Virus record (IMG/VR): IMGVR_UViG_3300042308_001371
Coordinates: 1-64,000 of that record
Source of the DNA: a virus
DNA: 64,000 nt
Strand: one strand, 5' to 3'
In this document: piece after piece, positions 34,401 through 42,427 of the stretch
How the letters are laid out: each line of letters starts with the position of its first letter
How positions within the stretch are numbered: the first letter of the stretch is position 1
Translations under genes and position numbers: made by a program
The notes under the pieces: generated by a model
Databases searched by the model: none
What the model saw: the letters and a program-made list of their open reading frames with translations, nothing else
Told to the model about the DNA's origin: nothing

Positions 34401-36325
34401 CTAACTCTCCAGTTAATGCGTATTATATTTCTGGTCTTAACGACTTGCAGGGTATTTTACTTTTAGAATCTAGATCTCTAATAGATGATCCTTTCTATGT
34501 TGGATTTAGTGAGCAGTTCTCAGATGGGTTTGGAAATCCAATAGCTGTATTCGAGCCTAATATTCCGGTAGCAAAAACAATTAAGGATCTTACATCTCCG
34601 GGGGTTATAACTACAACTACTTCTCATAGTTTTACACCAAACCAACAAGTATATTGTTTCATAAAACAAACTTCTTTACCAGCACTTTTATCTGGATCAA
34701 AGATAATAGAAACTACTCCCGGAGTAGATACTCTTACAATTTATGGATTTAGTTTTTCTGGAGCACAAATAACTTCTTTCGAATCAGCCGTAGTATTCCC
34801 AGCTGATGTAGTTTCTGATAATTCGGTAAATCCGAATAGAGTTTATTTCTCTAAGATATACCAACCAGAGGCTGTGCCGCTAGTTAACTACATTGATATT
34901 GGACCAAGAGACAAGAAAATACAAAGAATCATTGCATTAAGAGATAGTCTTGCAGTACTCAAAGAAGAGGGCGTCTACATCATATCAGGACAGTCTGCAC
35001 CAAACTTTTCTGTGCGTCTTTGTGATTCCTCTGCCTTAACCCTTGCTCCAGATACAGCTGTTAACTTAAATAATCTAGTATATGTATTAACAAGTCAAGG
35101 AGTAGTTACAGTATCCGAAACTGGCGTTCAAGTAATGTCTAGAAATATTGAAAATAAAATTCAAGAAGTTACAAATTCTAGGTTTGATTATAAGCTTATG
35201 AGTTGGGGAATGTCCTCTGAATCAGATAGATGCTATCTTCTTTGGCTTCCTGAGAAGACTACCGATGGATATGCTACGCAAGCTTTTAGATATAATACTT
35301 TCACAAGAGCTTGGACTAGGTGGACTAAACCTGCGAACTGCGGTGTAGTCAATCCTCTAGATGATAAGATGTATCTAGGAGATTCATCTGGAAGACCATA
35401 TGTATTGCAAGAAAGAAAAAACTTTGAAAGACAGGATCATTCTGACAGAGAAATAATTAGAAGTATTGTAGCAAATTCTGCAAATGGAACTACTTACACA
35501 CTCTCATCGTCTGTAGAATTAGCAGCTGGAGATGTGCTAACTCAAATACAGTATCTTGATATAAATAAGTTTAATAGATTCCTTAAAAAATTAGATAGAG
35601 ATGGATTCTCTTCTCATACTGAGGAGAAATACGTAACATTAAAAGCATCTGCCGGAGACAGTCTTGGATCAAAATTACAAGAAGTTGAAGTAAAGTTATT
35701 ATCTGATGGAATTATAATACCACATAGCTCTGGATCAGATATCGCAATAGATATTGCAACTAACTTTAACGCAATAGTTGCTATCCTTAACCTATCTACA
35801 ACTTTAACTAATTTTAAAGACTATAAATCAGTAACAGATCCTTTAACTTATGAAGTACTTATTACTGGTGTTAATACCATAATGAATACTATTACAGTGA
35901 AGGCAGAGAATAAGTTTATAGTGGGCGATGTTTCTATATTTAAAGGTATCAAGTGTGTTGTTCAATATGCCCCACAACACTTCGGAAAACCAGAATCAAC
36001 TAAGCAAATATCAGAAGGTACTTTTATATTTGATCAGAATAATTTCTGGGGTGGATCTGTTGCCTATTCTTCAGATAGATCGTATGACTTTAAGAGTATA
36101 GATTTTCAAGGAAGAGGTCCGGGATATTGGGATGGATATAATTGGGCTAATGCTACTTTTGGAGGAGAGGGCAATGAAGTTCCTTTCAGAACTTTTGTTC
36201 CTTCAGACAAGGCTAGATGTAGGTATCTCCATGTTCAGTTTACTCATATTAATGCAAGAGAGCAATGGAAACTAATTGGAGTATCTTTAGAACCTAGAGA
36301 AGTCTCCACTAGAGGATATAGATAA
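31457..36325 (+). CDS. Giant tail nozzle-like structural protein (1,622 residues)
   Basis: GTG start three bases after the connector. The opening INRGLVTSPNELARPDGAADVLDNCVIDSDNVVEPRRGF is the hallmark of tail tubular B/nozzle-type proteins of short-tailed phages. A ~65-residue beta domain ('HGxxxxDxVxxxGxxLPxGLxxxxYYxIRVxxNxxKLxxxxxGxxVDI') recurs at about residues 238-310, 318-375, 710-775 and 839-900. The C-terminal part (YLHVQFTHINAREQWKLIGVSL) is also typical. It forms the tail channel below the portal. About twice the size of T7 gp12. Confidence 0.85.
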   Translation: MPILTINRGLVTSPNELARPDGAADVLDNCVIDSDNVVEPRRGFAEFGNVTDDDSVVKQLLTYKGRVLRHFANKLSFDSTGNGSFLNFSGTYNELVSRLRIRYFELNSNLYFTTSEGIKKISAKSADDFSNSAEYITKAGGVKATGLELNLVPSASGFLPAQSKVAYKVLWARKDVNGNIIRGVPSSRHVITNTSQDLNVGESFTATILDAGAGIHKSFDATSSISDGPQITFLAAAVNITDNTIALTAGATDHNYQTNDLIKLLQNGVNPLPVGLAVGNYYVIRVDTNKIKLKTTTTGSEVDITSVAAAGTSGIVENTTTGKTITIASHGYTDGTKVRLFGILANELDKTQTYYIRNKTTNTFQLSLEPASVIITLTKKVGTSEIYSGISNNDFFLFDSLTNKFAVWFNISGTDPSPTSSLLLGRQLIEIPIYNITLKNKINYASKIAEILFSISDVEIEVASEVVTITNRDGGDVLDASQGSLDITYGTISTVYDGQTSIGIPSNTQVITTVPSGINSKDFFYEVYRTAITTVPTGLTLNDIDPGEEFQKIYESPVSLTDVIPSEVTFDDYIPETFREGGLYLYVNPVTGESALQANEAPPIAHDVAIFKGSAFYANTKEVHRLQFSMLSVFPYNSGSSKLHVGNSTKMSTYTFIGQNEIIQFTAKKKSETVGGSYFDIYNAQNKIKYRTWFDKGSIVFNFDQTAINSTTEEITLSNHGFATNDLVTIDGTTLPGGLLKKSYYAIRVSSNTIKLSDSINGSAINLDSSSGSASISHISKAPSVDNCLLLKIPLLLPIYEDTVEGSVDAFADAFFDINDFNINDNIYHLFDSFYDINGSTETINIKNHSFFNNDQVTFSQNCPDGILIDTPYYVINKTNNSFGISTSIGGPSVDITPKSGAGKVTFVAPSSIVKLVYTDNGDVSPVVQSSPVTGWSDPLVLQQGDGEDASLNQVLLSGLSSQSLSIEDTARSLERVINKDPNSPVNAYYISGLNDLQGILLLESRSLIDDPFYVGFSEQFSDGFGNPIAVFEPNIPVAKTIKDLTSPGVITTTTSHSFTPNQQVYCFIKQTSLPALLSGSKIIETTPGVDTLTIYGFSFSGAQITSFESAVVFPADVVSDNSVNPNRVYFSKIYQPEAVPLVNYIDIGPRDKKIQRIIALRDSLAVLKEEGVYIISGQSAPNFSVRLCDSSALTLAPDTAVNLNNLVYVLTSQGVVTVSETGVQVMSRNIENKIQEVTNSRFDYKLMSWGMSSESDRCYLLWLPEKTTDGYATQAFRYNTFTRAWTRWTKPANCGVVNPLDDKMYLGDSSGRPYVLQERKNFERQDHSDREIIRSIVANSANGTTYTLSSSVELAAGDVLTQIQYLDINKFNRFLKKLDRDGFSSHTEEKYVTLKASAGDSLGSKLQEVEVKLLSDGIIIPHSSGSDIAIDIATNFNAIVAILNLSTTLTNFKDYKSVTDPLTYEVLITGVNTIMNTITVKAENKFIVGDVSIFKGIKCVVQYAPQHFGKPESTKQISEGTFIFDQNNFWGGSVAYSSDRSYDFKSIDFQGRGPGYWDGYNWANATFGGEGNEVPFRTFVPSDKARCRYLHVQFTHINAREQWKLIGVSLEPREVSTRGYR

Positions 36326-36735
36326 TGCCTAAATTATCAGACATTAGACGTATTGTTCCAGAAGATTATCCTGATGATTTTCAAGAATCAGCTGGCATGA
36401 TTGCTGGATCTTACAATGAGTTTGCTGATGAAATTTATCAAGTAGTTAATGGTGGATTAGATTTTGATAATCTGGCTAGGTCATTAGGCACGATAGATGT
36501 AGTATTTGATGCATCAGGAAATATAATTGGTAATTCCACTGTCGTTACAAAGCTATCTTATGTATCCATGGTTCATTTGGGAAAAGTTCAAAACCTTACC
36601 AATGCATCCGCTAAGCTTGCTCAAATTCCTTTTATAGACTGGTCTTACACTGGATCGGGAGCTATAAAGATTTTATATGGGATCGGATTTACAGTAGGCG
36701 TTAAGTACAGACTTACTTTGGAGATAATCAAATAA
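36325..36735 (+). CDS. Small tail structural protein
   Basis: 136 residues overlapping the nozzle gene by one base (TAATG). Helical N-terminus (SDIRRIVPEDYPDDFQESAGMIAGSYNEFADEI) and beta-rich C-terminus. Tightly coupled to the nozzle gene, so probably a tail-tip or needle-associated part. Not recognised. Confidence 0.65.
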   Translation: MPKLSDIRRIVPEDYPDDFQESAGMIAGSYNEFADEIYQVVNGGLDFDNLARSLGTIDVVFDASGNIIGNSTVVTKLSYVSMVHLGKVQNLTNASAKLAQIPFIDWSYTGSGAIKILYGIGFTVGVKYRLTLEIIK

Positions 36736-36756
36736 TTCACATAGTTTTACTTATAT

Positions 36757-37010
36757 AGAGCATGAATCTCAATTTGGTAAAACCAGATCCTTAATGTGCT
36801 TTCAGCTATTTGGGGAAAAGGGGTGGGCTTTTAACCTGAATGTCTCTTTTCTACAAAGTTCCAAACTTCCAATAACTTTGCTTAACTCTCTGGCTTTCCG
36901 CTAGGTACTTAGTGGTTTTGCGACACCTAGTCGAGTATTTCGTTTCCTACACCGGCTCGTATATCGGACTCGCTTGTAAGTCCTCTATTTCACGGTCCAA
37001 AAGAGCAAAA
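36757..37010. ncRNA. Orphan structured non-coding region
   Basis: The 400-bp gap 36736-37137 has no credible ORF but several stem pairs: AGCAT/ATGTGCT enclosing ATCT/AGAT and TGGT-AAA-ACCA (~36763-36804); CAAAGTT/AACTTTG; CTAGGT/ACCTAG; CGAG/CTCG; GGACT/AGTCC (8-nt loop). Local G+C is raised. No complete tRNA cloverleaf can be drawn. A structured RNA, a decayed tRNA cluster or a transposon-derived guide-RNA scaffold are all possible; direction is undecided. Confidence 0.4.
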
Positions 37011-37112
37011 AGAGAAGAAATTAATCTTCCTTGATAATATAACATAACTTTGCTATATTCACAACTAGGTATAAGGTGTTGATTTTTTGTAGGAATGAAA
37101 ACTACTATTTAA

Positions 37113-37130
37113 CACCCTTATATTACAGGA
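37113..37130 (+). promoter_or_regulatory. CACCCTTATA element, copy 8
   Basis: AACACCCTTATATTACAGGAG lies 15 nt before the ATG at 37138; its ribosome-binding site AGGAG begins within 5 nt of TTATATTA. It serves the ejection-protein unit 37138-44899. Confidence 0.62.
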
Positions 37131-37137
37131 GAACTCT

Positions 37138-39771
37138 ATGGGAATGAGACTTAATCAGGCAGGAAATCAAACACCCGGACAAGGGATGAGTACTACTTTA
37201 TCTGATGAAGAAAAGAAAAGGAAGGAACAAGAGTCTCTAAAACAACCTCAGATTCCTGAATTAAAATCCCCATCATCTCAGGCAAATGTAGCACAGGCTG
37301 CAGCACCTAAAGCAGCTCCAAAACAACAAGCTGCTGGAACAGGAACATTCTCTAATCTTAAAAGTTATATACAAGCTGCTCAAGGTGGAGGACAGCAAAA
37401 AATTGCACAAGCTGCAACTCAGAAAGTTCAAAACGTAGCGTCTGGTGCTCAAAAAGAAATTTCTCAATCACAAAAAACTTTTGGAAATCAGCTAGAAGCT
37501 GGAAGCTTAGCCAATAGAGGAGCTGCTGGTGGAGATGTTCAAGCTGCAATAGATGCTGCTAGAGGAACAGTTTACCAAGCTCCAATAGAGCCAGCTCCAG
37601 TTGCGCAGCCTACAACCCGTCTCGAAAATGCAGCGAACTCAGTTAGAAATACAGATCAATACTTTAAAGATTTTCTAGGTGATAAATATACTGCATTTCA
37701 AGAAGAACTTAACGCCATTCAGCGCAGAGTACACCCAATGGATTATGGCCCGGGATCTTCTAATGAAGCATCATTAAAACGTCAAAATGACGATATACAA
37801 ACTCTATACTCTAAATATGGAGTTGACAAAAATAAAATTTCGCAATATGCTACAGAAAAACCTGCTGAACCAGCAACTACTGTTGTACCGGCTCCAGTAG
37901 AAACTCCCCAATCCGGAGTAACTCCAGAACAAGCACAGAGATTTCAAGAGATCATTAATGCTAGATATGCAGGTCCGGGATCTATTCAAGAAGCGGGCTT
38001 GTACAATAGAGCCGCAGAAAAAGCAAGAACAGCTCAGGAAGCAGTTAAGCAAACTCAGACAGCAGCTGGAAGAGAGCAACTTCTTAGAAATATATTTAGC
38101 CAAGGTAGAGATTATTCTAGAGGTCAATCTAAACTTGATTCATTACTTTTAAATACCTCTCAACAAGGCCTTGGACAACTTCAGCAACAAGCGCAGCAAG
38201 CGGGAGATTTACAACAAAAACTTCAACAGGCTCAAACAGAATCTGCTAATACAGCAACTGGAAGAGCTAGTGAAATTTCTAATATTCAGCAACAAGCTAG
38301 AAAATCATTTCTAGAAGGAAGAACTGAAGAAGAGACAACAACAGAAAAAGGCATAGATGCTTTAATAAAAGATCCTGCTTTAGATGCTTCAGGAAATAAG
38401 ATTCAAAAACTAGATTCTACCGGAAAACCTATGGTAGATGCAAAGGGTGATCCAGTTTATCAAACTAAATGGGACCAACTGCCAGAATATTATAGAGAAG
38501 CTATACGCAATAAAGAAGCTACAAATAAAGATATACAAAAAGAAAGGTTGGCTGCTTTAACTGCGTATGAACCACAAGTGCAACAGCTTACTGAGGCCAA
38601 TAAGCAAGTGGCAGAAACTGAGGCTGCAATTAGAAGCGCAGAGTATCAAATTAACCAATTAAAGAGATATGGTAATAAAATTCAAGCAGCTGGGCAAATC
38701 CAAGTTCAGCTTGGCAGACTTCAACAATTAAGACAACAATCGAATGCTCAAAAAGCTCAAGCTGCTGCAATTCAACAGAGTCCAGAATACCAACAGTACA
38801 CTCAACAGAAGACAGCTGCTGACCAAATGAATATGAATCAATTGAGCTTATCCCCAGAGGAAGCCGCAGTATTAGGAATCAGTTCTGGAGAAGGCTTATA
38901 TAATGTAGGTCAAAACTTAATTCAAGATGTTAATGCAGAAAGAGAAAGATTAATAACAAAAGATCAATTTGCTAGACAACAAGCACTGGCTAGATTAGCA
39001 GGACTTGATACTTCAAAAGCTTTACAAAAAGATTTGCAATATACGGATGCTGAAAAAGCAGGAACTCAAACATTGAAAAGTTCTTTAAATACTCAAGCTG
39101 TAAGAGACATTTTAAACGAAAAACAACAAAAATTTAAAGAAAGTGCAGAAGGTGCTAATTTAGTTGGAATGGGACAAAAGAAAGTGTCCAGAGGGAATTG
39201 GTCAGGAACGAGAACTAAAACATATTACGCAGATCAATCAGGAAATGTAGCAGACATGTTGCGACAAGCAGGATATGACGTATCCGCTGAAAATCCAGAG
39301 GCTACTAGGACTATACTATCAGATAAAGATGCGTTAGCTAATTACTTAGGAGCTACTGATACTGGCAGAGATGACTCTGGAAGTATGTATGCAGAAGGAG
39401 CAGCTAGAACAGCAACTGGAGCAGCAACTGGAGCAGCTATTGGCGCAGGACTAGGATCTATTGGAGGGCCTTTAGCAGGTGTAACGGCAGCAGGTGGAGC
39501 AATTGTAGGGGGAGTACTAGGGTCAGTCGTTGGTCCAAATTCAAGTTTATCCAATGTTGTCGGAGATTTAAGCGGAGGAAGGATGAGTTCTTCCGCTATG
39601 GCCAAAGTTGGAATGGGAACTGCAAAAGCTAAAGCTATTGAAGATTTAGAGAGAAAGTATAAAGCTTATCTTGAAGGTCAAGGATTTGGAAACCGTTCCA
39701 ATATTGTAGATGCTGGGATTACGTCTACCAGATCTGCAGCTTTGCGAGATTTATTGCGCAGGCAGGGATAA
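37138..39771 (+). CDS. Large Gln/Ala-rich internal (ejection) protein with glycine zipper
   Basis: 877 residues. Long Gln/Ala-rich helical regions (e.g. LLNTSQQGLGQLQQQAQQAG) fill residues 20-600. At ~760-800 a Gly/Ala-rich hydrophobic stretch (GAAIGAGLGSIGGPLAGV...GGVLGSVVG) forms a glycine zipper, as in proteins that line membrane pores. Basic C-terminus. Typical of internal virion proteins ejected ahead of DNA to span the Gram-negative envelope. Confidence 0.78.
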   Translation: MGMRLNQAGNQTPGQGMSTTLSDEEKKRKEQESLKQPQIPELKSPSSQANVAQAAAPKAAPKQQAAGTGTFSNLKSYIQAAQGGGQQKIAQAATQKVQNVASGAQKEISQSQKTFGNQLEAGSLANRGAAGGDVQAAIDAARGTVYQAPIEPAPVAQPTTRLENAANSVRNTDQYFKDFLGDKYTAFQEELNAIQRRVHPMDYGPGSSNEASLKRQNDDIQTLYSKYGVDKNKISQYATEKPAEPATTVVPAPVETPQSGVTPEQAQRFQEIINARYAGPGSIQEAGLYNRAAEKARTAQEAVKQTQTAAGREQLLRNIFSQGRDYSRGQSKLDSLLLNTSQQGLGQLQQQAQQAGDLQQKLQQAQTESANTATGRASEISNIQQQARKSFLEGRTEEETTTEKGIDALIKDPALDASGNKIQKLDSTGKPMVDAKGDPVYQTKWDQLPEYYREAIRNKEATNKDIQKERLAALTAYEPQVQQLTEANKQVAETEAAIRSAEYQINQLKRYGNKIQAAGQIQVQLGRLQQLRQQSNAQKAQAAAIQQSPEYQQYTQQKTAADQMNMNQLSLSPEEAAVLGISSGEGLYNVGQNLIQDVNAERERLITKDQFARQQALARLAGLDTSKALQKDLQYTDAEKAGTQTLKSSLNTQAVRDILNEKQQKFKESAEGANLVGMGQKKVSRGNWSGTRTKTYYADQSGNVADMLRQAGYDVSAENPEATRTILSDKDALANYLGATDTGRDDSGSMYAEGAARTATGAATGAAIGAGLGSIGGPLAGVTAAGGAIVGGVLGSVVGPNSSLSNVVGDLSGGRMSSSAMAKVGMGTAKAKAIEDLERKYKAYLEGQGFGNRSNIVDAGITSTRSAALRDLLRRQG

Positions 39772-39773
39772 GT

Positions 39774-40121
39774 ATGCCTAGCTTATATGCGCAGTTTGTA
39801 GAAGAAATACTAGACCTAAAAACTTTAGAAGATGAAGATAGCTTTGTTACATATGAAATTCAAAAAGCAGGACACGTAGTATGTTTAAAAGTAGTAAATA
39901 TGTATATTGATAAAAAGTCTAGAGGAAAAAATAAATCTATAGATTTGCTTGATAAAATGAAAGATATAGCACATAGCAAAAATTGTTCTTGTCTATCTGC
40001 TCAGATTAACAAAGCAACTAGTGAGTTTATTCAACAGAGAACTACCCATATATGTAGACTATATGGGATGAAAAATACGTATGAAGATTCTCAAATTATA
40101 ATTTTTAGTAGGAGCATATAA
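39774..40121 (+). CDS. GNAT-like acetyltransferase
   Basis: 115 residues. VVCLKVVNMYIDKKSRGKNKSIDLLDKMKDIAHSKN matches the GNAT core: a strand, then an RGxxx-type acetyl-CoA loop (RGKNKSIDLL), a helix, a second strand (SCLSAQI) and a late GMKNTYEDSQIII. Small acetyltransferase-like genes between ejection protein genes are common in T7-like phages. Substrate unknown. Confidence 0.72.
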   Translation: MPSLYAQFVEEILDLKTLEDEDSFVTYEIQKAGHVVCLKVVNMYIDKKSRGKNKSIDLLDKMKDIAHSKNCSCLSAQINKATSEFIQQRTTHICRLYGMKNTYEDSQIIIFSRSI

Positions 40122-41026
40122 TGGCAGGGATATTTGGCGGTGGAGATGCTGGTAAAAGTGAAATGGAGAAAGCCAATAAGCTTATGCAAGATAATATTGC
40201 ACGTTTAGAAGCAATTGGTATTCCATCAATTGAAGCTCAAAGAATTGCTTTACAGACTCCAGAACTTGTGGGACAGTTAGAAGCAGAAGTTTTAGGCCCA
40301 TCTGCTATGGAAGGAGTTCAAGAAGATCCTAGATTAAAAGCTATAAATATGGCAGCTATGCAAGATGTTGCAGGAATTGCAGCAGCTGGAGGACTTGATG
40401 CTAATGCTAGACTTAATTTAGAGCAAGGACTTGGAAGAGTAGCAGGTTCCGAACAAGCAAGATTAAGTGCTCTTAGAGAAAATCCAGATATGGGTGCAGG
40501 TCAAAAATTATTGTTACAAATGCAAGCTATACAAGGAGCTGGTCAAGCTAAAAACCAAGTAGCTTTACAGTCTGCAGCGCAATCACAAGACGCTCGTATG
40601 GCTGCTTTAAGACTACAGGGTGATATGGCAACTCAAATGTCCCAACAACAATTAGCATTGGCTGGACAAAAAGCTTCAGCAGATGATGTAATTAAGCAGT
40701 TTAATACACAAGGTAGACAAGGTGTAAATCAATTTAATGCTCAAAATAGAATCGCAACACAAAGAGGCATAGAAAATACAAGAAATCAAGTAGAGATGTA
40801 TAATAAGGGACTTTTTCAACAAGACTTCCAGAATAGGATGGCTAAGGCTACTGGAGTTTCTGGTGCGCAAAATAATTTAGCTAATCAATATACTGCTCAA
40901 GGCGGGGCTGCTCAACAAGCCCAACAAGCTCAAACAGGAGCATTGCTCAACCTAGCTGGAACTGTTGCGGGAGCTGGAATTGGAGCTTATGGAGATGTTC
41001 AAGCTGAAAAAGTAAAAAAGGCATAA
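40121..41026 (+). CDS. Internal virion (ejection) protein
   Basis: 301 residues overlapping the preceding gene by one base. Glycine-rich start (MAGIFGGGDAGKSEMEKA), Ala/Gln-rich helical body and a C-terminal hydrophobic GALLNLAGTVAGAGIGAYGD. Composition and position match ejection proteins of P22- and T7-like phages. Confidence 0.72.
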   Translation: MAGIFGGGDAGKSEMEKANKLMQDNIARLEAIGIPSIEAQRIALQTPELVGQLEAEVLGPSAMEGVQEDPRLKAINMAAMQDVAGIAAAGGLDANARLNLEQGLGRVAGSEQARLSALRENPDMGAGQKLLLQMQAIQGAGQAKNQVALQSAAQSQDARMAALRLQGDMATQMSQQQLALAGQKASADDVIKQFNTQGRQGVNQFNAQNRIATQRGIENTRNQVEMYNKGLFQQDFQNRMAKATGVSGAQNNLANQYTAQGGAAQQAQQAQTGALLNLAGTVAGAGIGAYGDVQAEKVKKA

Positions 41027-41037
41027 GGATATAGTAC

Positions 41038-42426
41038 ATGGCAAATAATAATTATCAATCTTTAATAGACCTTCTTAATCCAAAAAAAGAAGAACAATTA
41101 TTTTCTCCAATTAATCCAACTTTGGATCAACTAAGTACGCCAATTAATCCAACTCCTGAGCAATTAGCTTCTATTGTGGAACAACAGCAAACTCCTGAGC
41201 CTGAAATTCAAGCTCCCGTTAGAGCAGTTGCAAAACAAGCTTCTCCAAAAAAAGAAGAAATTTCTGGCAATCCATTTATGGAAAACGTAAATTTTGATGC
41301 AGCTATGGCTAAACTTCCAAAAGAAGATAATGCCGTCTTAGATAAAAATTTACCCCTCTCAGAACCTCCAATATCAAAATCAGAGGCTTTAATAGCCGAG
41401 TATAATAAACTACTTGGAAAAGGTGAAACAGATCTTGCAGACGCTAGAAAGCGTGATAGAATGTTAAAAATAGGAGGATCTATTGGAGATGCTCTTGCTA
41501 CATATTTAAATGCAAGATCTCAAATGAATGTTAAAGCTCCGGGAGTTCAAGTTCAACAAGGTGCTGGATTAGGTAAGATAGCTGATATGTTTGCTACAGC
41601 TCCAGAGATTCAGAGTGACTTAGCTCAAAGAAGAGAATCCATGATGAAGCAATATGCAGAACTAGCTAAGGGTGAGAGAGCACAAACTAGACTCACTTCC
41701 GAAGAATTAAGAGCTAAAGATGCAGATTTGAGAGCTAGAGAATTAGCTAAAATGCAAATTGAAGGTAATTTAAAAGCGGCTGGAATTAAAGCTGAAGGTA
41801 ATTTAAAAGCGGCTGGAATTAAAGCCTCTGAAAAAGGAGAGTTCACTCCTTATCAACAATATATGGTGAACAAGGCTGAGAAAAAAGAGTCAAAACTTTC
41901 GGATAAACAAACTACAGAAATTGAAGGTATTAATAACGCACTTAAAGGTTTAGATGAAGTTGAAGCTGCTAAAACAGGAGTAAACACTGGAAGATACGCA
42001 TCTATGTATCAATCAGGAATGGATATTTTACCATTTGCAGAATCCGATAAAGATTTTGTTGCGCTTAAACAACTCTCTGGAACTCAATTATTTGATTATG
42101 TAAAAGCTCAATCTGGAGTATCCTATTCTGTAAAAGAATTAGATCAATTAAAAAGTAATATGCCTAATGTAGATGACGATGATAATACTTTTATGACTAA
42201 ATTAAAAACAGTTAGAGGTATTATCGAAAGAAAACAAAAAGAAAAGTTATCAGCATTTGAAAAACAAGGAAAAAATGTTGGAGCATTCAAAGAAGAATCA
42301 GAAAAAACACAAGAACAGCCAAGTAATTTAGTGAGAATAAAAGGTCCAAGCGGACAAGAAGTTAATATGACAGAAGAAAAAGCTCAAAAATACTTAAGTA
42401 AGCCGGGTTATACAAGGATAAAATAA
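41038..42426 (+). CDS. Internal virion protein with 11-residue duplication
   Basis: 462 residues. N-terminus carries a repeated NPTLDQL / NPTPEQL segment; central helical domain; a perfect 11-residue tandem duplication (EGNLKAAGIKA) at about residues 242-263 from a 33-bp DNA repeat; helical C-terminal half ending in a beta-like GPSGQEVNMTEE. Probably part of the ejectosome by position and composition. Confidence 0.7.
   Translation: MANNNYQSLIDLLNPKKEEQLFSPINPTLDQLSTPINPTPEQLASIVEQQQTPEPEIQAPVRAVAKQASPKKEEISGNPFMENVNFDAAMAKLPKEDNAVLDKNLPLSEPPISKSEALIAEYNKLLGKGETDLADARKRDRMLKIGGSIGDALATYLNARSQMNVKAPGVQVQQGAGLGKIADMFATAPEIQSDLAQRRESMMKQYAELAKGERAQTRLTSEELRAKDADLRARELAKMQIEGNLKAAGIKAEGNLKAAGIKASEKGEFTPYQQYMVNKAEKKESKLSDKQTTEIEGINNALKGLDEVEAAKTGVNTGRYASMYQSGMDILPFAESDKDFVALKQLSGTQLFDYVKAQSGVSYSVKELDQLKSNMPNVDDDDNTFMTKLKTVRGIIERKQKEKLSAFEKQGKNVGAFKEESEKTQEQPSNLVRIKGPSGQEVNMTEEKAQKYLSKPGYTRIK
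41761..41826 (+). repeat. 33-bp tandem duplication inside CDS
   Basis: Two adjacent 33-bp copies at 41761-41793 and 41794-41826 are identical except for the last base. Both are in frame within the 41038-42426 gene, so this is a recent slippage-type duplication. Confidence 0.9.
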
Positions 42427-42427
42427 T

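Noticed and set aside
36735-37040. Possible tRNA genes (GGACT/AGTCC stem with a TGT-containing loop; GTTCCAAAC T-loop-like segment)
   Set aside because: The stem has an 8-nt loop, the T-loop has the wrong base after GTTC, and no matching acceptor or D arms can be found in order.
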